Assembly (NCBI GenBank): GCA_015061615.1
Contig: SUWE01000020.1
Span: 1-44,171, forward strand
Source of the DNA: Lentisphaerota bacterium
GTDB taxonomy: Bacteria; Verrucomicrobiota; Lentisphaeria; Victivallales; Victivallaceae
DNA length: 44,171 nt
Direction: 5' to 3'
Shown piece by piece: positions 24,782 to 32,612 of the stretch; position 1 is the stretch's first letter; every line of letters begins with the position of its first letter. The notes beneath the pieces were generated by a model. That model ran no database searches. It was not told the origin of the DNA and saw only the letters and a list, made by a program, of their open reading frames with translations. The position numbers and the translations under genes were made by a program.

Positions 24782-25165
24782 ATGGTCGAACTGGATTTTG
24801 AAAAGAGCAACGGACTCATCCCCGCAGTCGCACAGGATTGGCAGACAGGTGAGATCCTGATGCTGGCGTATATTTCCCCGGAATCGTGGGCGGAGACCCT
24901 GAAATCAGGTTGTGCAACTTATTTTTCCCGCAGCCGCAACAAGTTGTGGAAAAAGGGTGAATCCAGCGGTCATGTTCAGAAAATACACTCAATTCTGGTC
25001 GATTGCGACCTCGATACTGTGGTATTCAAAGTCGAACAGCTCGGTTCCGGAGCATGTCACACCGGACACAGAAGCTGTTTTTACCGGGAAGTTGACGGAG
25101 AAACTCTCCGTGAAACAGAAAAGCCGGTTTTTGATGCGGATAAAGTCTATCAGGTGAAAAAATGA
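24782..25165 (+). CDS. hisI: Phosphoribosyl-AMP cyclohydrolase
   Basis: Histidine biosynthesis step 3, 127 residues, a stand-alone HisI without a fused HisE domain. Motifs: WKKGESSGH, the metal-binding DCDLDT, and the zinc-binding CHTGHRSCFYR. GGAG (24770-24773) lies 8 bases before the ATG at 24782. In-frame GTG (24773) and TTG (24776) starts lie too close to it. The stop overlaps the next start (ATGA at 25162-25165). No other his gene is nearby, so the pathway genes are dispersed. Confidence 0.95.
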   Translation: MVELDFEKSNGLIPAVAQDWQTGEILMLAYISPESWAETLKSGCATYFSRSRNKLWKKGESSGHVQKIHSILVDCDLDTVVFKVEQLGSGACHTGHRSCFYREVDGETLRETEKPVFDADKVYQVKK

Positions 25166-27219
25166 CTTCGATAATAAATCTTCTGCGCAGTGAAATAGAA
25201 GGATTGAAGATCCTTGAAAAACGCTCCTACAAAGAGCTGACTTCGCTCGGCGTCGGCAGTGCCGTGCTTCCGGCGATGATCGAACCGGAAAATGAGGAAC
25301 AGCTTGTAGAAGTCCTCAAAATTCTCGCCCGTAAAAAATTCCCGTTTTTTCTTTTCGGTGCCGGAACGAATCTCGTCGGCAGTGACAAACCGCTTCAGGC
25401 GGTCGGTCTGCGGCTTGCGGGCAAATATTTTTCCCGCGTGGCGATAAATGGTGAAGATGTCAACTGCGGCGCATACGCCCGTCTGCCGCTGCTGGCGGCA
25501 CTCTGCGGCAAAGCCGGACTCGGCGGACTTGCCCCGTTATCCGGAATCCCCGGAACCATCGGCGGTGCGCTCCGCATGAATGCCGGAGCAAACGGCGTTG
25601 AGATCGGCTCTCTGGTCAAAGAGGTCAGGGGATTTTACAGTGACGGCAAGCCGTACCATGTGCAGGGCAGTGAAATAGAGTGGCTTTACCGCGGCAGTTC
25701 CATTCCGGCAAATGTGATAATCACCGAAGCGGTGTTTTCGCTCAAAGAGAGCAGCTCCGCGCTTGAGGAGGAGGAAATCTGCCGCGAAACTGAACGCAGA
25801 AGAAAACGTGAACCTGCGGGCAGAACTGCCGGTTGTGCCTTCCGCAACGTATCCGATCTTGACCCGGCGGGCAAACTCATTGACCAGTGCGGTCTGCGCG
25901 GTTTGCGTGTAGGCGATCTTGTAGTCAGTCCGGTTCATGCGAACTACATTCTCAACATGGGTGAGGCATCTGAAGCGGATTATCTGGAAATAGTCCGCAT
26001 CATCCGCCGCGCGGTGAGTGCCAAACACGGATTTTATCTTATTCCGGAAATAATTTCAGTTAATCCGGAGTTGAATGCGCTTATCAGCGACGATACCCCC
26101 GCACCCAAAGTCAACCTGCTTTGCGGCGGTATCAGCAGTGAACGCGAAGTTTCCCTTGCCGGCGGCGAAGTCGTCACCCGTGCGCTGCGCAAAGCCGGAT
26201 TCAAGGTTGAAAAAAGCGATATCCGCAGTTGTGATGTGACACCATCCATGCGTGACGCGGATGTGGTATATCCCCTGCTTCACGGCGGATTCGGTGAAGA
26301 CGGCACCTTGCAGAAGGTGCTTGAAGGTGAATCGATCCGTTTTGTCGGTTCCGGTTCCGCATCGAGCCAGCTGGTGATGGATAAGATCGCAACCAAAAAA
26401 CTCCTTGACCGTATCGCGCTGCCGACTGCGGCATGGGGAACGGTTTCCCGTCATGCAAGGCAGCTGCCGGCACATTTGGATTTTCCGGTCATCCTCAAAG
26501 CGCCGTGTGAAGGTTCATCCGTCGGTATCGTGAAGGTCAACAGCGCCATTGAGTGGGAAACTGCACTTGATGAGGAGTTCAAATACGCCGATGAACTGCT
26601 GGTCGAAAGTTTTATTACCGGTACGGAAATAAGCATCCCCGTACTCAACGGCGAAGTGCTTGAAGCGATCGAGATCGTGGCGCCGTCGGGATTTTATGAT
26701 TACAATTACAAGTATCACAGCAACGAAACACAGTATTTCATGCCGCCGCGTGAATTGCCCGAAGCGGTGATCGCTCTGGCGAAGGATTATGCGTTGAAAT
26801 TTTATCATGCCGCCGGATGCCGCGATATCCTGCGGGTAGATTTCATCGTCGACGGTGACGGAGTTCCGCGTATTCTTGAAGGAAACAACCTGCCCGGCAA
26901 CACCGATCACAGTCTTGTTCCCAAAGCGGCGCGTCACGCGGGCATTTCCATGGAAAAAATGGTGGCGATGATGGTCTATTGTGCAATGAAACGCTCCGGT
27001 GAGCCGCCGTTGACCCGTGCCGTGGAAAAAGAGAGCCGTGCCGGAAGATTTTTCCGCAGATTTTTCAACATACTTTTCAACGCTGCCGCATTTGCCGGCG
27101 GCGGAGTGCTGGTCTATGCCGGAAAATTCCGCCACGAAGGAACTCCCGCTGTTCTGCTTATGGCAGGCGGACTGCTGCTGGCAATTTACGGTCTCTGCCG
27201 TCAGTTTGACCGCCGCTGA
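25162..27219 (+). CDS. MurB-Ddl fusion with C-terminal membrane tail
   Basis: One 685-residue protein joining two peptidoglycan precursor enzymes. Residues 1 to about 300 are UDP-N-acetylenolpyruvoylglucosamine reductase (MurB): FAD-binding FGAGTNLV and SGIPGTIGGALRMNAGANG, YRGSS, and catalytic Glu296 in YLIPEI. The usual catalytic Ser of the G-S-x-F motif is Cys225 (GCAFRN). Residues about 315-610 are D-alanine-D-alanine ligase: GGISSEREVSLAGG, LHGGFGEDGTLQ, KAPCEGSSVGIVKV and LEGNNLPGNTDHS. A third part (about 630-680) has two predicted helices, so it may be membrane-tethered. Separate MurB and Ddl are the norm, and Chlamydia fuses MurC with Ddl. The gene overlaps hisI and precedes the gcvT-like gene by 11 bases. 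Confidence 0.93.
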   Translation: MTSIINLLRSEIEGLKILEKRSYKELTSLGVGSAVLPAMIEPENEEQLVEVLKILARKKFPFFLFGAGTNLVGSDKPLQAVGLRLAGKYFSRVAINGEDVNCGAYARLPLLAALCGKAGLGGLAPLSGIPGTIGGALRMNAGANGVEIGSLVKEVRGFYSDGKPYHVQGSEIEWLYRGSSIPANVIITEAVFSLKESSSALEEEEICRETERRRKREPAGRTAGCAFRNVSDLDPAGKLIDQCGLRGLRVGDLVVSPVHANYILNMGEASEADYLEIVRIIRRAVSAKHGFYLIPEIISVNPELNALISDDTPAPKVNLLCGGISSEREVSLAGGEVVTRALRKAGFKVEKSDIRSCDVTPSMRDADVVYPLLHGGFGEDGTLQKVLEGESIRFVGSGSASSQLVMDKIATKKLLDRIALPTAAWGTVSRHARQLPAHLDFPVILKAPCEGSSVGIVKVNSAIEWETALDEEFKYADELLVESFITGTEISIPVLNGEVLEAIEIVAPSGFYDYNYKYHSNETQYFMPPRELPEAVIALAKDYALKFYHAAGCRDILRVDFIVDGDGVPRILEGNNLPGNTDHSLVPKAARHAGISMEKMVAMMVYCAMKRSGEPPLTRAVEKESRAGRFFRRFFNILFNAAAFAGGGVLVYAGKFRHEGTPAVLLMAGGLLLAIYGLCRQFDRR

Positions 27220-27230
27220 AGGAGCAGAAA

Positions 27231-28247
27231 ATGGCGGAAAACAGCTTTTTTCATGAAGTCCACCTTGAGCTTGAGGCGAAACTTGTTCCGTCAGGAGCGT
27301 GGAAACTGCCGCTGTTTTATCCCGGCGGCAGTGTTGCCGAACACCGGCACACGGTTTCCTCGGCATCGCTTTTTGATTTGAGCGGAACCGGTTGTTACCA
27401 GCTTACCGGAAAGGCTGTCGGCAAAGTGCTGGATAAACTTTTTGTTTATCCGGTATCTGCGCTCGCCGTCGGCGGAACGATGGAAAATATCCTGCTGTAT
27501 GAAAACGGCAATTTTGCCGCAATGTTTACGCTCAACCGGATGCAGGATGAGGATTTCATGCTTCAGCTTGACCGCAATACTCCGGCAAAAGAGCGGGATT
27601 TTCTGGTGCAGACGATGGAAAAGAACAAAGTTTCCGTCAGAGATCTTTCCGGCGCAATGGCGATGCTTGCACTGCTCGGTCCGGAATCGGGAAATATTCT
27701 GAAAAGTGCCGGAGCGCAGGAACTTCCGGAAAAAGGAATGTGGAAAATGATCACGGTCACTGATGACGAGGGCGACAGCTTCCGCGCTATTGCCGTTTAT
27801 CATGAGCGTTTCGACCTTGAAGGATTCGACCTTTGTGTGAATCCGGATAATGCAGTGGAGTTTTACGGCGCACTCTACCGGATAAACGGAGTCGCCCCCG
27901 CCGGAACGGGCGCGTGGGAAAGTCTGCGCATTGAAAGCGGTACTCCCGGAACAGCAAGTGAACTGCACCGTGATATTTCTCCGGCGGAGTGCGGTATCGA
28001 CACTCCCGGAGTCCCGGCAAATTCCCGTCTGGTGATGATCGAAAGCGACCGGTATGCGGCACTGCCGGGGAGCGTGGTGAAAAATGCCGCCGGTATCGCT
28101 GTCGGAGTTGTCACTTCCGGAGCATACTGTCCGGTCGCCGCCAGAGCGCGCATGTTCTGCCGGATGGAAAACGGCGCCGCCGATGCCGCCGGAAAAAATC
28201 TGCTGATTACTGTCAATGGCAGAGATATTCCTGCAACATTGCTGTAA
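27231..28247 (+). CDS. GcvT-like aminomethyltransferase-family protein, active site altered
   Basis: A 338-residue protein of the GcvT/YgfZ folate-binding superfamily. The N-terminus follows the GcvT pattern (WKLPLFYPGG...AEHRHTVSSASLFDLSGTGCYQLTG). Where GcvT has GG-x-x-DD, with an Asp central to catalysis, this protein has GGTMEN (81-86). The YgfZ cysteine motif is also absent. No gcvH, gcvP or lpd lies nearby. It is therefore unlikely to be an ordinary glycine-cleavage T protein. It may bind folate for another purpose, for example iron-sulfur protein upkeep. AAGGAG stands 6 bases before the ATG. It is the last gene of the rpe operon, and the next promoter begins 7 bases after its stop. Confidence 0.72.
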   Translation: MAENSFFHEVHLELEAKLVPSGAWKLPLFYPGGSVAEHRHTVSSASLFDLSGTGCYQLTGKAVGKVLDKLFVYPVSALAVGGTMENILLYENGNFAAMFTLNRMQDEDFMLQLDRNTPAKERDFLVQTMEKNKVSVRDLSGAMAMLALLGPESGNILKSAGAQELPEKGMWKMITVTDDEGDSFRAIAVYHERFDLEGFDLCVNPDNAVEFYGALYRINGVAPAGTGAWESLRIESGTPGTASELHRDISPAECGIDTPGVPANSRLVMIESDRYAALPGSVVKNAAGIAVGVVTSGAYCPVAARARMFCRMENGAADAAGKNLLITVNGRDIPATLL

Positions 28248-28253
28248 CTCCGC

Positions 28254-28282
28254 TTGACAAAAAGCACTTTGCGTGCTATATT
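28254..28282 (+). promoter_or_regulatory. Strong promoter upstream of prs
   Basis: TTGACA (28254-28259), 17-base spacer, TATATT (28277-28282). The same -35 and -10 hexamers and spacing occur before the tRNA pair (41577-41605). The predicted start is near 28289, giving a leader of about 210 bases before prs. Confidence 0.9.
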
Positions 28283-28288
28283 AATAGA

Positions 28289-28499
28289 AGTTATCCAACA
28301 GTTTTGGAATCTTGATTCACATTTTTTACAGTGAATCTCGGCTGAAAGCAACTTCCGCCGAACCACAAGTTCCCGACAGGGGCGTTCTCCTTAGAGGGGT
28401 GCGTGAACTGAAAAGTGCGTGCCGCCAAAGTGGAGTGATCCCCGCGTTGTGAACCCTGCGGTTTTGCGGTGAAAACATAAAAAATTGACAGGGGAAAAA
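28289..28499 (+). promoter_or_regulatory. Long structured 5' leader of prs, or a small RNA
   Basis: About 210 bases without a convincing gene. Visible pairings: GAAGTT (28287-28292) with AACTTC (28350-28355) enclosing the hairpins CCAA-cagtt-TTGG and GATTCAC/GTGAATC; CGGC with GCCG; and AGTTC (28368-28372) with GAACT (28405-28409) enclosing a C/G-rich arm that includes TCTCC-tta-GAGG. A G/C-rich segment follows to 28474. A second possibility is an independent small RNA such as 6S RNA, but I could not match a known motif. The prs ribosome site AGGGG lies at 28490-28494. Confidence 0.5.
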
Positions 28500-29459
28500 A
28501 TGAAACTGGCAGAAGCAACACACATTTGTCTGTACTCGGGATGCGGGCATCCGGAGTTGTCACAGAACATTGCTAACTATCTCGGTATGAGCTTGGGAAA
28601 AGTCCATATCACCCATTTCCCTGACAGCGAGATCTTTGTCCAGTTTGAAGAAAACGTCCGCCGTGCGGATGCCTTCCTTATCCAGCCGACCTGCACGCCT
28701 TCCAACGAAAATCTGATGGAAATGCTCATTATGATCGACGCTGCCAAACGTGCCAGCGCCGCCAGAATCACCGCCGTCATTCCTTACTTCGGCTATGCCC
28801 GTCAGGACCGCAAAGACAAACCGCGGGTCCCCATTACCGCCAAACTGGTCGCCAATCTTCTGACCTGCGCCGGTGCCGACCGTATTCTGACTATGGATCT
28901 TCATGCTCAGCAGATACAGGGCTTCTTCGATATTCCCGTTGACCATCTTTACGCCCGCCCGGTACTTGTTCCGCACCTCAAGGAACTTATCGGCGACAAC
29001 GGCGTGGTGGTCGCTCCGGACTCCGGCAGCACCAAAATGGCAATGGCGTACTGCGATATGCTTTCCGCCGGATTCGCGGTGGTCTGCAAACGCCGTATCA
29101 ATGCTACTACTGTTGCATCCAGCCACCTTGTCGGTGACGTTAAAGACCGTATCTGCGTCATCACCGACGATATGACCAGTACCGCCGGAACACTCTGTGC
29201 GGCGGCGAAGATACTCAAAGATCAGGGCGCGGCGAAGGTTTACGCCGCAGTTTCCCACTGCCTTTTGAGCAAAACCGGTCAGGAAAGATTGCTCAACACT
29301 CCTGAGATCGAACAGCTCATCACCACCGATGCGGTTCCGAATATCGACACGCTCAACGGCAAGATCCGTGTGGTCAGTGTCGCTCCGCTGTTGGGTGAGG
29401 CGATCCGCAGGATCCACGAAGGTAAATCAGTATCCCCCCTGTTTTATACCGGGCACTGA
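28500..29459 (+). CDS. prs: Ribose-phosphate pyrophosphokinase
   Basis: Makes PRPP from ribose 5-phosphate and ATP for purine, pyrimidine, histidine and NAD synthesis. The 319 residues include the family metal/ATP signature (MDLHAQQIQGFFDIPVDHL), FPDSEIFVQ, YFGYARQDRK (ATP loop), VCKRR, and the PRPP-binding TDDMTSTAGTL, which has Thr-Ser where most enzymes have Ile-Asp. AGGGG lies 5 bases before the ATG at 28500. A TTG further up overlaps the ribosome site and is unlikely. It is first in the order prs-rplY-pth, as in many bacteria, behind a strong promoter and a long leader. Confidence 0.96.
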   Translation: MKLAEATHICLYSGCGHPELSQNIANYLGMSLGKVHITHFPDSEIFVQFEENVRRADAFLIQPTCTPSNENLMEMLIMIDAAKRASAARITAVIPYFGYARQDRKDKPRVPITAKLVANLLTCAGADRILTMDLHAQQIQGFFDIPVDHLYARPVLVPHLKELIGDNGVVVAPDSGSTKMAMAYCDMLSAGFAVVCKRRINATTVASSHLVGDVKDRICVITDDMTSTAGTLCAAAKILKDQGAAKVYAAVSHCLLSKTGQERLLNTPEIEQLITTDAVPNIDTLNGKIRVVSVAPLLGEAIRRIHEGKSVSPLFYTGH

Positions 29460-29518
29460 TTATTATATAACTAAGATAACAACAACAAATTCTCCAAAAA
29501 TAAAGCGAAAGGAAATCC

Positions 29519-30163
29519 ATGAGCAAAGCAGAGAATGTGATCGCGGCACAGCCGCGGAGCGAGTTCGGAGATAACGCCTCGCGTCGTCTCCGTAAGTCCG
29601 GATTCATCCCGGCTGTCATTTACAGCCGCGGTCAGGAATCTGTGGCGGTTACGCTGAAAACCGAAGAATGGCAGGTCGCTTCTGCAAAGAAAGCCAGTCT
29701 CTACACCATCGCCCTTGAAGGTAAAGAGATCCCTGTCATCGTTAAGGAAGTTCAGTTCAACCACCTGAAAAACTATGTCTACCATGTTGACTTTCAGGCT
29801 GTCGATATGACCGCTGAAGTCCACGCCAACGTGAAACTTCACGCTTACGGCGATTGCTACGGCGCCAGTCACGGCGGCGTGCTGGAGCAGGAAGTTCACG
29901 AACTGCCCGTCAGCTGCACCCCCGATGCACTGCCCGATCAGATCAAAGTCGACGTCACCAACCTGAAAGTCGGTGAAGCTCTGACTGTTGCCGATCTGAT
30001 CCTGCCCGAAGGTGTCAAAGTCCGCGGACTGGATGCTGCTGAGATCGTCTTCCACGTTGTTCTTCCGACTGAAGATGCTGCTTCTGAAGAAGGTGCGGCT
30101 GAACCGGAAGCCATCAACGAGAAGAAAGCCGAAGCCCGCGCTGCGGAAAAGGCTAAGAAGTAA
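29519..30163 (+). CDS. rplY: Ribosomal protein bL25, long CTC form
   Basis: A 214-residue 5S rRNA-binding ribosomal protein of the long (Ctc/TL5) form. The N-terminal L25 domain (SEFGDNASRRLRKSGFIPAVIYSRG) is followed by the CTC beta domain (VDVTNLKVGEALTVADLILPEGV) and an Ala/Glu/Lys-rich tail. AAAGGA lies 5 bases before the ATG. It sits between prs and pth, the common prs-ctc-pth arrangement. Confidence 0.95.
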   Translation: MSKAENVIAAQPRSEFGDNASRRLRKSGFIPAVIYSRGQESVAVTLKTEEWQVASAKKASLYTIALEGKEIPVIVKEVQFNHLKNYVYHVDFQAVDMTAEVHANVKLHAYGDCYGASHGGVLEQEVHELPVSCTPDALPDQIKVDVTNLKVGEALTVADLILPEGVKVRGLDAAEIVFHVVLPTEDAASEEGAAEPEAINEKKAEARAAEKAKK

Positions 30164-30170
30164 GTTCCGT

Positions 30171-30192
30171 TTCCGGAGTGATTTCTCTGGAA
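30171..30192 (+). other. Stem-loop in the rplY-pth spacer
   Basis: TTCCGGAG pairs with CTCTGGAA (one G-T pair) around loop TGATTT, 8 bases after the rplY stop. No T run follows, so it is more likely a processing or mRNA-stability hairpin than a terminator. Confidence 0.45.
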
Positions 30193-30220
30193 CAATGCTG
30201 ATTGATAAAAGGATTTTCTT

Positions 30221-30835
30221 ATGGCACCCGAAGCCGGAAGCAGCGTGAAACTTATTGTGGGATTGGGAAATCCCGGCAAAGAGTACGCATCTTCGCGGCA
30301 TAATGCGGGGTTTATGGTGATCGAAAAACTGCTTGAGTCGTTTCCCGCAGGGAGATTTACCGAAAGCAGTGCGGCATCAAGCCGGGTTTTCAGCGGTAAA
30401 TACCGCGGCAAACCGCTTGTTCTGCAAATGCCTTTGACCTATATGAATGTCAGTGGTCAGGCGGTCGCCCCGCTGAGCAGAAAGCTCGGTATAAACCCCG
30501 CTGAGATCCTGGTCATTTCCGATGATCTGGATCTTGAACCCGGCAGACTGCGGCTTCGCCGCGGCGGCTCCGACGGCGGTCACAACGGTTTGAAGTCTGT
30601 GATCGCCGAACTGGGCAGTTCGGGTTTCAGCCGGTTGCGCATCGGTATCGGCAGACCTGAAAAGGGCAAGACCGCCGATTATGTGCTTACCGGATTTGAA
30701 GGTGACGGAGAAAAGGCTTTTCAAGCGGCAGTCAGCCGGGCGGCTGAAGCGGTGTTGACCGTTCTCAGTGCCGGTATGACGACGGCGATGAACAAATTCA
30801 ACGCCGCAGAGAAAAACGATACGGAAAACAAGTAA
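30221..30835 (+). CDS. pth: Peptidyl-tRNA hydrolase
   Basis: Recycles peptidyl-tRNA released from stalled ribosomes. The 204-residue protein has GLGNPGKEYASSRHNAGF (catalytic His in the RHN motif), LTYMNVSGQ, DDLDLEPGRLRLRRGGSDGGHNGLKS and RLRIGIGRP, all classic Pth1 motifs. AAAGGA is 7 bases before the ATG. The first few residues (MAPEAGSSV) extend slightly beyond typical Pth. Confidence 0.96.
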   Translation: MAPEAGSSVKLIVGLGNPGKEYASSRHNAGFMVIEKLLESFPAGRFTESSAASSRVFSGKYRGKPLVLQMPLTYMNVSGQAVAPLSRKLGINPAEILVISDDLDLEPGRLRLRRGGSDGGHNGLKSVIAELGSSGFSRLRIGIGRPEKGKTADYVLTGFEGDGEKAFQAAVSRAAEAVLTVLSAGMTTAMNKFNAAEKNDTENK

Positions 30836-30866
30836 GAAAAAAGCCATCAAAGAAAAGAGGTTTATT

Positions 30867-31193
30867 TTGAAAAAATACGAATCTGTATTCATTCTGGACA
30901 TCCGCAAGACGGATGACAACGGTGCTGCTTTCTGCAATGGTTTCGCTGAACTGATCAAGAGTCTCGGCGGCGAAATCGAGAAAACCGTTGAAATGGGCCG
31001 TAAACAATTCACCTATGAAATCGACAAACGCCGTGCCGGTCTTTACTTCGACTTCATCTTCACGCTTGACCCCGCCAAACTGGTCGCCATCCGTGAGAAG
31101 TATCATTTGGATCAGCAGGTTCTGCGCAGCATGACGCTCATCTATGACCGTCCGGAAGGCGCAGACAATGCCGAACCGCTGCGTTTCGAGTAA
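30867..31193 (+). CDS. rpsF: Ribosomal protein bS6
   Basis: 108-residue small-subunit protein that pairs with bS18. It matches the family from KKYESVFILDIRK through QFTYEIDKRRAGLYFDF to LRSMTLIYDRP. The start is TTG with AAGAGG upstream, and there is no alternative ATG. The short 31-base leader shows no clear S6:S18-binding hairpin. It heads the classic rpsF-ssb-rpsR-rplI-dnaB order. Confidence 0.94.
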   Translation: MKKYESVFILDIRKTDDNGAAFCNGFAELIKSLGGEIEKTVEMGRKQFTYEIDKRRAGLYFDFIFTLDPAKLVAIREKYHLDQQVLRSMTLIYDRPEGADNAEPLRFE

Positions 31194-31249
31194 GAGTTGA
31201 ATAAAACAGTAATCAACTGAGCGATCATCCACAAACGAAAGAGAACAAA

Positions 31250-31825
31250 ATGGCTTCACTGAACAAGGTTTTTCTGCTGGGCAATCTGACAAGGGACCCT
31301 GATTTGCGGGGATTTTCCAACGGTCAGAATGTCTGTGATCTCGGTCTGGCTGTCAGCCGCCGTTTTATGAGTAACGGACAGGAACAGGAAGAAACCTGTT
31401 TTGTCGATGTGGTAGTCTGGGGCAAAGCAGCTGCCAACTGCCGCCAGTATCTTTCAAAGGGTTCGCAGGTCATGGTTGAAGGCAGACTTCAGCTTGACTC
31501 CTGGGAGGACCGCAACGGCGGCGGACGCCGCACGAAATTGCGTGTCGTTGCTGAGAGTGTCCAGTTCATGAACCGCCGCCGTGACGAAGGTCAGGGCAAC
31601 GGCGGATATCAGCCGAACAGCGGATATCAGCAGAATAACGGATACCAGGGCAGCGGCGGATACTCCAACGGTTATCAGTCCAATGGATTCCCGCCTGCGA
31701 ACAACGGATATCAGGCTCCCGGAGCCGGAGCGCCGCCGCGCCGTCAGATGGATGCGCCGCCGATGCCGGAACCGGATTTCGGAGGAGATGCCGGAGCGCC
31801 GCCTGAGGATGACATTCCGTTTTGA
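31250..31825 (+). CDS. ssb: Single-stranded DNA-binding protein
   Basis: 191 residues. The OB fold (NKVFLLGNLTRDPDLRGFSNGQ to VVAESVQFMNRR) is followed by a disordered Gly/Tyr/Asn/Gln-rich linker with repeated GYQ/GY units (about 115-155) and the partner-binding tip DDIPF. It binds replication ssDNA and recruits repair and replication proteins. It lies between rpsF and rpsR as in many bacteria. A 6-bp hairpin (AGTTGA 31195-31200 with TCAACT 31213-31218) is in the spacer before it. Confidence 0.96.
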   Translation: MASLNKVFLLGNLTRDPDLRGFSNGQNVCDLGLAVSRRFMSNGQEQEETCFVDVVVWGKAAANCRQYLSKGSQVMVEGRLQLDSWEDRNGGGRRTKLRVVAESVQFMNRRRDEGQGNGGYQPNSGYQQNNGYQGSGGYSNGYQSNGFPPANNGYQAPGAGAPPRRQMDAPPMPEPDFGGDAGAPPEDDIPF

Positions 31826-31887
31826 TCGTTGACTGTAAGAAATCAAGAAGTTGAATTAATAATAGAACAAGAAAAGAGAGGATTCCC

Positions 31888-32124
31888 ATGCAGGGTCAGA
31901 AAAGACAGGGCGGCCGCCGTCGCGCGGCTGCGAAACCCAAGGTTTGCCGCTTCTGTGAGGCAAAAGTCCGCTACATTGACTTCAAAGATGCTGAAACGCT
32001 GATGAAGTTCCAGACCGAAAAAGGCAAAATCATGCCCCGCCGCATCACCGGCAACTGTCTGGATCACCAGAAAATGCTGTCCATCGCCATCAAACGGGCG
32101 CGGATGCTTTCTTTGGTCTACTAA
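31888..32124 (+). CDS. rpsR: Ribosomal protein bS18
   Basis: 78 residues, full length. It has an N-terminal basic region, [37 protein letters not shown] and RARMLSLVY. The Cys-x2-Cys plus later Cys and His suggests the zinc-binding form of S18. AGAGAGGA lies 5-6 bases before the ATG. Confidence 0.95.
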   Translation: MQGQKRQGGRRRAAAKPKVCRFCEAKVRYIDFKDAETLMKFQTEKGKIMPRRITGNCLDHQKMLSIAIKRARMLSLVY

Positions 32125-32141
32125 TTTGGAGGTATTTACCT

Positions 32142-32594
32142 ATGGCTAACGTCAGTCTTATTCTTTTGGATGATGTCGAACATCTCGGTCTGGCAGGTGA
32201 AGAGGTGCGTGTCGCCGCCGGTTATGCCAGAAACTATCTTATTCCCAAGAAGCTCGCCGCCAAAGCGACTCCCGGAACTTTGCGTCTGATCGAATCCCGC
32301 AAAGCCGCTATCGCTGCCCGCCGCGCCGCTGATCTGGCTGCCGCCAAAGAGCTGGCAGAAAAACTGGCAACGGTTGAGATCTCCATCGCAATGCAGGCTA
32401 CTGAAGATGATCAGCTTTTCGGTTCCGTCACCTCCCGTATGGTTGCTGAAGAACTGAAAAATCAGGGATATGCCATCGAGCACAGCCGCATTATCATTGA
32501 ACCGGCCATCAAAACCCTCGGCAGCTTCACTGCTGATGTCAAACTTCACGCTGAAGTTATGGCTTCGGTCAAAATCTGGGTCGTCCGCGGTTAA
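32142..32594 (+). CDS. rplI: Ribosomal protein bL9
   Basis: 150 residues. The N-terminal domain (LILLDDVEHLGLAGEEVRVAAGYARNYLIPKKLA) leads into the long helix (about 45-75) and the C-terminal rRNA-binding domain. TTTGGAGG is upstream of the ATG. It is 18 bases before dnaB. Confidence 0.96.
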   Translation: MANVSLILLDDVEHLGLAGEEVRVAAGYARNYLIPKKLAAKATPGTLRLIESRKAAIAARRAADLAAAKELAEKLATVEISIAMQATEDDQLFGSVTSRMVAEELKNQGYAIEHSRIIIEPAIKTLGSFTADVKLHAEVMASVKIWVVRG

Positions 32595-32612
32595 TTTCCG
32601 CAGGTGGACTTT

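Noticed and set aside
28485-28490. A second TTGACA just before the prs start
   Set aside because: No -10 box follows at a workable distance and it overlaps the prs ribosome site; chance match.
28291-28563. 90-codon minus-strand frame across the prs leader
   Set aside because: It overlaps the prs start, has no ribosome site or family match, and runs against a strong promoter; the leader is better read as structured RNA.
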